Below are positions 56,375 to 64,000 of a DNA stretch of 64,000 nucleotides, in pieces. The stretch lies in NCBI RefSeq assembly GCF_002933855.1, contig NZ_BFAQ01000015.1, positions 62,001-126,000 of the forward strand, in the 5' to 3' direction. Position numbers and translations under genes: made by a program. This DNA is from Vibrio penaeicida (lineage in GTDB: Bacteria; Pseudomonadota; Gammaproteobacteria; Enterobacterales; Vibrionaceae). Under the pieces are notes generated by a model that saw only the letters and a list, made by a program, of their open reading frames with translations, did not search any database and had not been told where the DNA came from. Position 1 is the stretch's first letter. Every line of letters begins with the position of its first letter.

Positions 56375-58666
56375 ATGTCTTTTTCTTCCCGCACATTTTT
56401 GGCAGCATCAATAACAGCTGCACTTTCAGTGCCTTCGACTCAAGCCGATACTCTCAAAGATAACAGTGTGCAGGAAATGCCCACTATTGACCAATGTTAC
56501 GTTCCTGAAGTGGGCGCAACCGACGTCAGCGAGCAACCCGTTTTCGTTGAAGCCGATAGTGTGACTGCACAAGCCGAAAAAAGTGCTGTCTATGAAGGTG
56601 ATGTAGTGATTACACAGGGTCATCGCCAGATGCAGGCCGATTCTGTCACCCACAACCCAACAGAAAATACATTAAAAGCTGAAGGCAACGTCCGTTTTAG
56701 TGATGGTCAAATTAAATCTCAGTCTGATTTAGTCACGTCTAACATTGATGACGAATTGGTCACAATGGAGAACACGCAATACAATTTCTTGTGTGAAGCG
56801 GGGAGAGGAGAAGCGACAAGAGTGTTAAAAACAGGGCAAGCTATATACGAAATGGAAGACGGCACTTTGACTGCCTGCCCTGAAGGAGATAGCTCATGGC
56901 GTGTGAAAGCTTCCTCTATAGAGTTAGATCAAGACGAAGAACAAGCATACTTTTACAACACACGTTTTGAAATATTAGATGTCCCTGTTTTCTACATGCC
57001 TTATATGAGCATGCCTGTGGGGGATAAGAGAAAATCAGGTTTGTTGTTTCCGCGAGTATCTCTGGATACCAATGATGGTTTAAGTGTAAACATACCTGTT
57101 TATTGGAACATTGCACCAAATTATGATCTTCTGACCCGATTTAACTACATGGAAAGACGGGGGCTTCAACTTGATGCTAACTTTCGTTATCTAACAACTT
57201 ATGGTTCCGGTAACTTGAGAACTGAGTATATAGCTAGCGATAAGAAAAACGAAGAATTAGGTTCTCGTTGGGGGTTAAATTACTCTCATAGTGGAATTGT
57301 TCTATACAATTGGAAACTAGACATCGACTATTCACTGGTTAGTGACGTAAATTATTTTAGAGACTTCAAATCAGGTATTGGTAATCGCGAAGATGGTCAG
57401 TTGATTCAAACTGGTAGTGCGGCATACCGTACTAAAGATTGGGATTTGACTTTAGCAGTCAAAGATTTTCAAATTTTGGATGAGAATGCCACTCAACCTT
57501 ACCAAATGCTTCCCCAGCTAAAATTTAATTACTATTCACCTGACTTTTATAGTGGAGTCAACTTTGATCTTACAAGTCACCTAAGCCGCTTTGTTACTGA
57601 AGATAGTGCAAAACCGTCGGCAACTAGAGTTCATGTAGAGCCTGGAGTCGTTATCCCATTCTCCAGACCTTGGGGTTCTCTTACGGGTGAAGCTCGGATG
57701 CTGGCCACTTACTACCAACAGGAAATTGACAGTTCAAGTGATCCTGTATTAAAGGAACAGATATCAAGAACGTTACCTGAATTTAGGCTCCACGGCATTC
57801 TAAACCTTGAAAGAGACGCGGGCAACTATATACAAACGCTAGAGCCTCAGGTTCAGTATTTGTACATACCAGAAGTCGAACAAGACGGTATAGGTCTCTA
57901 TGATACCACTCTCCTTCAAACTGATTACTACGGATTATTCCGAAGCAGAAAGCACAGTGGTGTAGACCGTATACAAAAAGCGAACCAGTTCAGTTATGGA
58001 GCAACAACACGCTTTTATGACAGCGATTATAAAGAACGATTGAATGTTTCATTCGGACAGATCTACTTTTTAGAACCGATATCATCTGGTGAAAATGCAT
58101 CTAATTATTCCGCTTGGGCGGTTGAAACAGATTTTAATTTTAACGACTACTTGTTCTACCACGGTGGCGTTCAATATGACATCGAATCCAGTGCGATTCA
58201 GTTAGCTAATAGTGCTCTTGAATATCGCTTTAACGGTGGGTATGTTCAATCAAACTATCGCTATGTGACGAAAGAGTATATTGAAAGTGCTGTAGATGGA
58301 TTAGATGTATCCAATATCACAAAAACAGGTATATCTCAGGCTGGCTTACTGGCAGCTTATCAAATAACCCCCAAATGGCACTTAAACGCGCAGTATTTCT
58401 ACGACGCAACGGTGAAACAAAACCTTGAGTGGCTTGCAAACCTCAGCTATCGCTCGGATTGCTGGTACATCAGCTTTTCCTACAGCAATCAGTTGAGAGG
58501 ATGGAATGGTAATTTTGTAACAGATCCCAATGCTACCCCAGTATATGACGACAACTTTGCGGTAAACTTTGGCATATTCGGCTTCGGTACTTCTGTGGGA
58601 GCTCCATCATTAAGCTCCACTGGCAACGCGCTAGGCTATGGACGCCCATTTTACCTAAACAACTAA
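56375..58666 (+). CDS. lptD: LPS-assembly protein LptD
   Basis: Outer-membrane translocon that, with LptE, inserts lipopolysaccharide into the outer leaflet. 763 residues. Signal peptide (ending TQA), N-terminal OstA jellyroll (VFVEADSVTAQAEKSAVYEGDVVITQG, then NPTENTLKAEGNVRFSD), and a large 26-strand barrel beginning near residue 210 (YMSMPVGDKRKSGLLFP). Cysteines are present in both the periplasmic part (CY, CEAG, TACP) and the barrel (SDCWYISF), as needed for inter-domain disulfides. First gene of lptD-surA-pdxA-rsmA-apaGH. Confidence 0.96.
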   Translation: MSFSSRTFLAASITAALSVPSTQADTLKDNSVQEMPTIDQCYVPEVGATDVSEQPVFVEADSVTAQAEKSAVYEGDVVITQGHRQMQADSVTHNPTENTLKAEGNVRFSDGQIKSQSDLVTSNIDDELVTMENTQYNFLCEAGRGEATRVLKTGQAIYEMEDGTLTACPEGDSSWRVKASSIELDQDEEQAYFYNTRFEILDVPVFYMPYMSMPVGDKRKSGLLFPRVSLDTNDGLSVNIPVYWNIAPNYDLLTRFNYMERRGLQLDANFRYLTTYGSGNLRTEYIASDKKNEELGSRWGLNYSHSGIVLYNWKLDIDYSLVSDVNYFRDFKSGIGNREDGQLIQTGSAAYRTKDWDLTLAVKDFQILDENATQPYQMLPQLKFNYYSPDFYSGVNFDLTSHLSRFVTEDSAKPSATRVHVEPGVVIPFSRPWGSLTGEARMLATYYQQEIDSSSDPVLKEQISRTLPEFRLHGILNLERDAGNYIQTLEPQVQYLYIPEVEQDGIGLYDTTLLQTDYYGLFRSRKHSGVDRIQKANQFSYGATTRFYDSDYKERLNVSFGQIYFLEPISSGENASNYSAWAVETDFNFNDYLFYHGGVQYDIESSAIQLANSALEYRFNGGYVQSNYRYVTKEYIESAVDGLDVSNITKTGISQAGLLAAYQITPKWHLNAQYFYDATVKQNLEWLANLSYRSDCWYISFSYSNQLRGWNGNFVTDPNATPVYDDNFAVNFGIFGFGTSVGAPSLSSTGNALGYGRPFYLNN

Positions 58667-58712
58667 TTGAATTATTTCAGGAACACCCTTCCTGATGTAC
58701 ATGGAAACATAA

Positions 58713-60023
58713 ATGAAAATCTGGAATAAAACGCTACTAAGCCTCACTGTTTCTTTTGGTTCACTAGGAGCGCTTGGTTCATTTGAAGCTTTCGCCCAAC
58801 CGGTAGAGCTTGATAAAGTCGAAGTGATCGTTAACGAAGGTGTCATATTAAAAAGTGACATTGACTCGGCAATGAAAACAATCCGAGCTAATGCACGATC
58901 TGCCAATCAATCATTACCAGCAGAAGACATACTAAAAGAACAAGTCTTAGAAAAATTGATTTTAGACACCATACAAACGCAGCAAGCGGAAAAATTGGGT
59001 GTCCGAATCGATGATAATCGCCTTGAAAGTGCGATTAAAGAAATTGCATCGAACCAAGGAAAAACCATTCCTCAATTACGTAAGGTATTGGCGAGTGAAG
59101 GTTTGAGCTACGCTGAGTTTCGTGAACAGGTACGTAATGAAATTGCGGCATCTGAAGCACGAAATGCTCAGGTGCGTCGCCGAATTAATATTCTTCCTGC
59201 CGAAGTTGAAGGTTTGGCTGAAATTTTAGCCAAAGAGAGCAATGCAACGGTTCAATACAAAGTGAACCATATTCAACTGCGATTTAATGATTCTCAAACA
59301 AAACAAGAAGTCGAAGATCAAGCCAACTTACTTGTTTCGAAAATCAATGATGGTGAAAACTTCAAAACCATGGCGTATACCTTCTCAAAAGGTCCAAAAG
59401 CTCTTCAAGGTGGTGACTGGGGATGGCTAAGAAAAGAAGAAATGCCAACCATCTTTGCAGACCAAATAACCACACAGGGTAACGGTGCGGTTATTGGTCC
59501 TTTCCGAAGTGGTGTAGGTTTCCACATTATTAAGCTTGAAGATGTAAAAGGCTTGGAAACCGTTGCAGTGACGGAGGTCAATGCTCGTCACATTCTGATC
59601 AAAACATCCGTCATATTGAGTGATGATGGCGCAAAACGCGAACTGAATGAATTCAGACGCCAGATTGAAGCTGGAGAAAGAACCTTTGGCGATCTTGCCC
59701 AGCAATACAGTGCTGACCCTGGTTCAGCGGTGAGCAATGGTGAGCTAGGGTTTCAAACACCCGATCTCTACGTTCCAGAATTCAAGCACCAAATTGAATC
59801 ACTTCCTGTCGGTCAATTGAGTCAGCCATTTGAAACTGTGCATGGCTGGCACATTGTTGAAGTATTAGAAAGACGCCAAGTGGATAGAACAGATTCAGCA
59901 ATGACAAATAAAGCGTACCGAATTCTATTCAACCGCAAGTTCAATGAAGAAGTGGGAGCATGGATGCAGGAAATTCGTGCCGGTGCTTATGTAGAAATTC
60001 TGGGAGATGAAAATGACAGTTAG
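58713..60023 (+). CDS. surA: Periplasmic chaperone/peptidyl-prolyl isomerase SurA
   Basis: Escorts outer-membrane proteins to BamA. 436 residues. Signal peptide ending AFA near residue 28, an N-terminal chaperone domain ([19 protein letters not shown]), then two parvulin domains (VNHIQLRF ... GWLRKEEMP, and [10 protein letters not shown] ... [15 protein letters not shown]). A C-terminal helix completes the chaperone module. It starts 47 bases after lptD, its usual client and neighbour. Confidence 0.96.
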   Translation: MKIWNKTLLSLTVSFGSLGALGSFEAFAQPVELDKVEVIVNEGVILKSDIDSAMKTIRANARSANQSLPAEDILKEQVLEKLILDTIQTQQAEKLGVRIDDNRLESAIKEIASNQGKTIPQLRKVLASEGLSYAEFREQVRNEIAASEARNAQVRRRINILPAEVEGLAEILAKESNATVQYKVNHIQLRFNDSQTKQEVEDQANLLVSKINDGENFKTMAYTFSKGPKALQGGDWGWLRKEEMPTIFADQITTQGNGAVIGPFRSGVGFHIIKLEDVKGLETVAVTEVNARHILIKTSVILSDDGAKRELNEFRRQIEAGERTFGDLAQQYSADPGSAVSNGELGFQTPDLYVPEFKHQIESLPVGQLSQPFETVHGWHIVEVLERRQVDRTDSAMTNKAYRILFNRKFNEEVGAWMQEIRAGAYVEILGDENDS

Positions 60024-61002
60024 ACGAATTGCTGTCACTGCTGGTGAACCCGCGGGAATTGGTCCTGATCTCGTACTTGCGCTTTCCGCACACAATTGGG
60101 ATCACCAAATCATTGTCGTTGCCGATAAAGAAATGTTAAACCAGCGTGCTAAGCAGCTCAATATTGATGTTGAGCTCATTGGTTACAATGCCAATAGCGT
60201 AGCAAGCCCCCAAAAAAGCGGGACGCTCATTGTTGATCATTTGCCTACCGCTAAAGAAGTTGTGGCTGGTGAGCTCAACGAAGCCAATGGTAACTATGTA
60301 CTCAAAACATTAGAAAGAGCCGCTCAAGGCTGTATGAATGATGAGTTTGATGCTATTGTCACCGGCCCTGTACACAAGGGCGTCATTAATCGTTCCGGCG
60401 TCCCGTTTAGCGGGCATACAGAGTTCTTTGCAGAAAAATCGAATACGCCACTGGTTGTAATGATGCTGGCAACGGAAGGTCTGCGAGTTGCTCTGGTAAC
60501 AACGCATATTCCTTTGGCTTATGTATCTCAGGCTGTCACTGAAGATCGTCTAGAAAAAATTATTGAGATTTTACACAAGGATCTGGTCGAGAAGTTCGCC
60601 ATCAAGGAACCTAAAATTTACGTATGTGGGTTGAATCCACATGCTGGTGAAGATGGCTGTTTGGGTATGGAAGAGATTGAAACGATCACTCCTACCCTTA
60701 CCAAGATCCGTCAGGAAAAAGGGGTCGACTTAGTTGGCCCCCTGCCTGCTGACACGATCTTCAATCAAAAGTATTTGCAAGAAGCTGACGCTGTACTCGG
60801 GATGTATCACGACCAAGTATTACCTGTATTAAAGTACAAAGGATTCGGTCGTTCTGTTAATATCACGCTCGGTTTACCGTTCATTAGAACATCAGTAGAT
60901 CATGGTACAGCACTTGATTTGGCAGGGACTGGTCAGGCGGATACAGGAAGTTTCCAAACAGCGCTCACGCACGCCATCGAATTAGTAGAGAAAAAACAAT
61001 GA
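60013..61002 (+). CDS. pdxA: 4-hydroxythreonine-4-phosphate dehydrogenase
   Basis: Oxidises 4-phosphohydroxy-threonine in pyridoxal-phosphate synthesis. 329 residues from the ATG at 60013, chosen because GGGAG stands six bases upstream; an ATG at 60007 touches that site. [13 protein letters not shown] start, [23 protein letters not shown], metal-binding [21 protein letters not shown] and [15 protein letters not shown]. It overlaps surA by 11 bases and rsmA by four. Confidence 0.96.
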   Translation: MTVRRIAVTAGEPAGIGPDLVLALSAHNWDHQIIVVADKEMLNQRAKQLNIDVELIGYNANSVASPQKSGTLIVDHLPTAKEVVAGELNEANGNYVLKTLERAAQGCMNDEFDAIVTGPVHKGVINRSGVPFSGHTEFFAEKSNTPLVVMMLATEGLRVALVTTHIPLAYVSQAVTEDRLEKIIEILHKDLVEKFAIKEPKIYVCGLNPHAGEDGCLGMEEIETITPTLTKIRQEKGVDLVGPLPADTIFNQKYLQEADAVLGMYHDQVLPVLKYKGFGRSVNITLGLPFIRTSVDHGTALDLAGTGQADTGSFQTALTHAIELVEKKQ

Positions 61003-61808
61003 GAAACGATGTCCATTTAGGACACAAAGCGCGTAAACGTTTTGGTCAAAACTTTTTAAACGATCCTTATATCATTGATGGAATCGTTTCGTCGATCAAC
61101 CCAAGACCCGGTCAGAACTTAGTTGAAATTGGTCCCGGACTTGGTGCCATCACTGAACCTGTGGGTAAAGAAGTCGACAAATTTACGGTTATTGAGCTAG
61201 ACCGAGATTTGGCCGAGCGCCTGCGCAATCACCCAGAACTAGGCGAGAAACTGACAATTCACGAAGGCGATGCCATGCGTTTCGATTTTACGCAGCTGGT
61301 TAAGCCTAATAACAAACTGCGTATTTTTGGTAACCTGCCTTACAATATTTCTACGCCGTTAATGTTCCACTTATTTGAGTTTCATAAAGACGTCCAAGAC
61401 ATGCACTTTATGCTGCAAAAAGAAGTGGTTAATCGCTTAGCAGCTGCACCAGGTAGCAAAGCTTACGGTCGGCTGACTGTGATGGCTCAATACTATTGCA
61501 AAGTGGTTCCGGTACTGGAAGTTCCACCTACTGCATTTGTTCCGCCACCTAAAGTGGATTCTGCCGTCGTACGTTTAGTGCCTTACGAAGAAATCCCATA
61601 CCCTGCCACCAGCCTGAAGTGGCTAGATAGAGTGTGTCGCGAAGGCTTTAACCAACGCCGTAAGACCATTCGAAACTGTTATAAAGGCCTATTAACGGCT
61701 GAGCAGTTAGAAAGTCTGGGCATAAACCCGAGTATGCGCCCCGAAAATATCACATTAGAGCAGTTTGTCGACATGGCAAACTGGCTAGATTCTAACCACT
61801 CTAACTAG
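60999..61808 (+). CDS. rsmA: 16S rRNA (adenine1518/1519-N6)-dimethyltransferase
   Basis: RsmA (KsgA) dimethylates two adjacent adenines near the 3' end of 16S rRNA late in 30S assembly. 269 residues. [10 protein letters not shown] start, SAM site [14 protein letters not shown], and catalytic NLPYN motif ([13 protein letters not shown]). The C-terminal domain contains [14 protein letters not shown] overlap with pdxA. Confidence 0.97.
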   Translation: MRNDVHLGHKARKRFGQNFLNDPYIIDGIVSSINPRPGQNLVEIGPGLGAITEPVGKEVDKFTVIELDRDLAERLRNHPELGEKLTIHEGDAMRFDFTQLVKPNNKLRIFGNLPYNISTPLMFHLFEFHKDVQDMHFMLQKEVVNRLAAAPGSKAYGRLTVMAQYYCKVVPVLEVPPTAFVPPPKVDSAVVRLVPYEEIPYPATSLKWLDRVCREGFNQRRKTIRNCYKGLLTAEQLESLGINPSMRPENITLEQFVDMANWLDSNHSN

Positions 61809-61835
61809 AATCTATACTTCGAAAGCTGATAAATG

Positions 61836-61884
61836 CCTTAAGTCTGTTATAGTTAAGTCATATACCGGATTTAAGGCTTTTTTG
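61836..61884 (+). terminator. Possible weak terminator after rsmA
   Basis: GCCTTAA (61836-61842) can pair with TTAAGGC (61872-61878), followed by a T-run, but the loop is about 29 nt. Read-through into apaG is likely. Confidence 0.35.
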
Positions 61885-61902
61885 CATCCAAGGAGCGCTT
61901 AT

Positions 61903-62283
61903 ATGGAAGTATCCCATCCTTGTGTCAAATGTCAGGTACACACGAAATACGTGCCTGAACAATCCCAACCCGATCAAAATCGATACGTTTTTGCCTATAT
62001 CATTACCATCAAAAACCTCAGCCAGCAGTCTGTACAGCTTATGAGTAGAAAGTGGCTTATTACGGACGGCAACCAGAAGCAATTGGTGGTAGAAGGTGAT
62101 GGTGTCGTCGGAGAGCAGCCCGTTATTGATGCTGGCGACGAATACACTTATACAAGTGGTACCGCAATTGAGACGCCAATAGGTGTCATGCAAGGTCACT
62201 ACCTGATGCACGACCAATCTGGCGGTGAGTTCAAAGCCGATATCGACCCATTCCGTCTCGCAGTACCCAATATCCTCAATTAA
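61903..62283 (+). CDS. apaG: ApaG protein
   Basis: 126 residues from the ATG at 61903, which has AAGGAG eight bases upstream; an in-frame TTG at 61882 is discarded. A single fibronectin-type III-like fold with the characteristic [34 protein letters not shown] strands and the tail [17 protein letters not shown]. The function is unclear despite fixed linkage to apaH; it is linked to Co2+ resistance in Salmonella. Confidence 0.95.
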   Translation: MEVSHPCVKCQVHTKYVPEQSQPDQNRYVFAYIITIKNLSQQSVQLMSRKWLITDGNQKQLVVEGDGVVGEQPVIDAGDEYTYTSGTAIETPIGVMQGHYLMHDQSGGEFKADIDPFRLAVPNILN

Positions 62284-62293
62284 GGAAAATTCA

Positions 62294-63097
62294 TTGGCAA
62301 ATTATATTGTTGGTGACATCCAAGGGTGTTTTGAAGAACTGATCCTATTATTGGAATCGGCTCAATTTAACCGAAAAAAAGACATATTATGGTTTGCAGG
62401 TGATCTTGTGGCTCGAGGTCCTAGCTCTCTTGAAACACTCAGGTTTGCCAAAGATCTAGGTAAAGCTACAAGAGTGGTTCTGGGTAATCACGACTTGCAT
62501 TTGCTAGCGGTGTATCACGGTATTAGCCCTCTTAAAAAGAAAGACAAGACCGCCCCAATTATTGAAGCTGATGATTGTGACGAGCTGATGGCATGGCTTC
62601 GTGAGCAACCGCTTATTGCTGAACATGATGAGTTTGTTATGTGTCATGCAGGCATTTCCCCACAATGGGACTTACAAACGGCGCGTAAAGAAGCACGCAA
62701 AGTCGAGTCTGTTCTACAAAGCGACAAATGGGTTTGGTTACTGGAAAATATGTATGATAACCAGCCAGACCAATGGAATCCTAAGCTGAAAGGCATTGAA
62801 CGTTATCGATACGCTATTAATGCGTTTACAAGAATGCGTTTTGTGCACCCCGATGGAAGATTAGATATGGCGTGTAAGCTTCCTCCATCCGATATTTCCG
62901 ATGAACGTTTAATGCCTTGGTTTGACCTTCCTAACAAGAAAGATGTCGAAAAAACCATCCTATTTGGGCATTGGGCTGCTCTGGAAGGTGTTATTCAAGA
63001 AGAGGTGATCGGTTTAGATACGGGATGTGTCTGGGGTGGCGAGTTGACGATGATTCGCTGGGAAGATAAAAAACTGTTCACTCAAAAAGCGGTATAG
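62294..63097 (+). CDS. apaH: Diadenosine tetraphosphatase
   Basis: Symmetrically hydrolyses Ap4A to two ADP and also removes Np4 RNA caps. 267 residues. Metallophosphatase motifs: NYIVGDIQGCFEEL, FAGDLVARGPSS, VLGNHDLHLLAV and a later FGHWAAL. The start is taken as TTG at 62294 with AAGGA upstream, giving the standard NYIVGD N-terminus; a frame open from 62225 inside apaG lacks support. Starts 11 bases after apaG. Confidence 0.95.
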   Translation: MANYIVGDIQGCFEELILLLESAQFNRKKDILWFAGDLVARGPSSLETLRFAKDLGKATRVVLGNHDLHLLAVYHGISPLKKKDKTAPIIEADDCDELMAWLREQPLIAEHDEFVMCHAGISPQWDLQTARKEARKVESVLQSDKWVWLLENMYDNQPDQWNPKLKGIERYRYAINAFTRMRFVHPDGRLDMACKLPPSDISDERLMPWFDLPNKKDVEKTILFGHWAALEGVIQEEVIGLDTGCVWGGELTMIRWEDKKLFTQKAV

Positions 63098-63114
63098 GTA
63101 ACCCTATCCTTTTT

Positions 63115-63142
63115 AAGGAAGAAGTAAATCTTCTTCCTTTTC
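63115..63142 (+). terminator. Terminator after apaH
   Basis: AAGGAAGAAG pairs with CTTCTTCCTT around a 5-nt loop, followed by a pyrimidine tract. It lies between convergent apaH and folA. Confidence 0.8.
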
Positions 63143-63196
63143 TTCAAAACTGAGCTCTAGAAGAAATCGACTGTCTGTGAGCTCTGTTTCAATAAC

Positions 63197-63682
63197 CTAA
63201 TTATTCCTTTCAAGAATAACAAACTCTAGGTTGTACGCATTTTTATCATTTTTACTGAAATATTCTTGATGCGTTTGCTTCCAACCTGCTCCCCAATCAG
63301 GGAACTGAATATCGCCGTCTATATCAGCATCTATATGTGTTACATAAAGCGTGTCTGCAATAGGTAAGCACTCTGCGTATATTGAACCACCACCGATGAT
63401 CATCAGCTCTTCAACACCCTCTACCAGTGACTTTGCTTGCTCAATACTGGTGACTGTCTCTACGCCTTCAATCGCTAAATTCGGATCGCGACTCACCACA
63501 ATATTTCGACGACCAGGTAGAGGTCGCCCAATAGATTTGTAAGTTTTTCGCCCCATAACGACAGGTTTTCCCATCGTACAACGCTTAAACCAAGCAAAAT
63601 CTGCAGGTAGATGCCATGGCATATCGTTGTCTTTACCAATTATGCGGTTACGAGCCATTGCGGCAATCATACTAATCTTCAT
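63197..63682 (-). CDS. folA: Dihydrofolate reductase
   Basis: NADPH-dependent reduction of dihydrofolate; target of trimethoprim. 161 residues from the ATG at 63682 (AAAGGA upstream); an ATG six codons earlier is less likely. ISMIAAMARNRIIGKDNDMPWHLP with the catalytic acidic residue region, GKPVVMGRKTYKSIGRPLPGR, and the NADPH loop LMIIGGGSIYAECLP. Chromosomal type of normal length. Confidence 0.97.
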   Translation of the reverse strand: MKISMIAAMARNRIIGKDNDMPWHLPADFAWFKRCTMGKPVVMGRKTYKSIGRPLPGRRNIVVSRDPNLAIEGVETVTSIEQAKSLVEGVEELMIIGGGSIYAECLPIADTLYVTHIDADIDGDIQFPDWGAGWKQTHQEYFSKNDKNAYNLEFVILERNN

Positions 63683-63700
63683 TTGGGTCCTTTGAAGCAA

Positions 63701-64000
63701 CTAAACAATGGGTTTTCGGCGGTAGAATAACAAACCCGGCATTGCTAAGCCAATGGCTAACCCAGCAATGATAAACATCGCTTTCAAGAAATTTTCTACT
63801 AAGTCACCGAATAGAACTTCGCTATACCCTAAGCTGTTCAACTCAACCAACGCAATCATGGCTTTAAAAGCGTAAACCCCAGGCACCATAGGAATTAAAG
63901 CTGCTACCGTAAATACTTTTGGATGAGCTAGGAACCGATGTGACCATCGCACACCAATAAACCCAACTATCGTTGCAGCAAGAAATGAAGCCCACTCAAT
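63701..64000 (-). CDS. ThrE-type (threonine/serine exporter family, YjjB-like) membrane protein, truncated by window end
   Basis: The frame stays open through the last base of the window, so the N-terminus lies outside. About 100 residues are visible. PKVFTVAALIPMVPGVYAFKAMIAL, and the closing TM (FIIAGLAIGLAMPGLLFYRRK), match the small subunit of split ThrE exporters (DUF3815/YjjB), which normally pairs with a YjjP-like partner. It ends just upstream of folA on the same strand. Confidence 0.8.
   Translation of the reverse strand: MEWASFLAATIVGFIGVRWSHRFLAHPKVFTVAALIPMVPGVYAFKAMIALVELNSLGYSEVLFGDLVENFLKAMFIIAGLAIGLAMPGLLFYRRKPIV

Overview
The window is a piece of a Vibrio main chromosome. 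The gene content and neighbourhoods are typical of the genus: dnaG-rpoD-ileX, glmS with a DeoR regulator, pykF, ilvIH-leuO-leuABCD, and lptD-surA-pdxA-rsmA-apaG-apaH-folA. Genes are densely packed with moderate GC content, and codon use is mostly uniform. There is no rRNA, CRISPR array, transposase or integrase. Species cannot be fixed from the sequence alone.

Layout. 1-3.9 kb: replication primase (5' end cut off), the sigma-70 factor and a tRNA-Ile2. 4-9 kb: a secreted protein built from twelve ~37-residue repeats, then a large chemoreceptor whose periplasmic sensor is duplicated in tandem. 9-17 kb is accessory: a bifunctional ornithine-lipid synthase of OlsF type behind Pho-box-like repeats, a solitary histidine decarboxylase, a lipoprotein, a 76-residue marinostatin/microviridin-type graspetide precursor with no ligase nearby, an orphan TRAP binding protein, a flavin monooxygenase and a DUF465 protein. 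17-25 kb: glmS and its DeoR regulator, pykF, a GntR regulator and a GGDEF cyclase. 25-33 kb: ilvIH, a lipase plus small secreted protein inserted between two 139-bp copies of the 3' end of an acyl-CoA ligase gene, the intact ligase, and leuO.

33-43 kb is an envelope-related block. It holds a PAP2 phosphatase and glycosyltransferase behind a very clear four-half-site Pho promoter, then a porin. Next is an operon of acidic secreted protein, response regulator, sensor kinase and SH3b lipoprotein. Divergent from it is a P-loop (DUF1611-like) gene coupled to an ABC exporter whose ATPase motifs are destroyed, followed by a second SH3b lipoprotein. Two CTTAC-N6-CTTAC repeats lie in the divergent promoter region and suggest that one regulator controls both sides. 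43-48 kb: a TetR-MFP-RND efflux operon with palindromic operators. 48.5-53.7 kb: leuABCD behind a classical leader-peptide attenuator. 53.8-64 kb: DUF547, DUF924, djlA, the lptD-to-apaH run, folA and a truncated ThrE-type membrane gene.

Best candidates for something new: the orphan graspetide precursor (14178-14408); the lipase cassette between duplicated gene ends (27437-29602); the twelve-repeat secreted protein (3985-5904); the two-component/dead-ABC envelope block (35924-42864); and the PhoB-type control predicted for two separate lipid-modifying loci (9629-9680 and 34661-34716).
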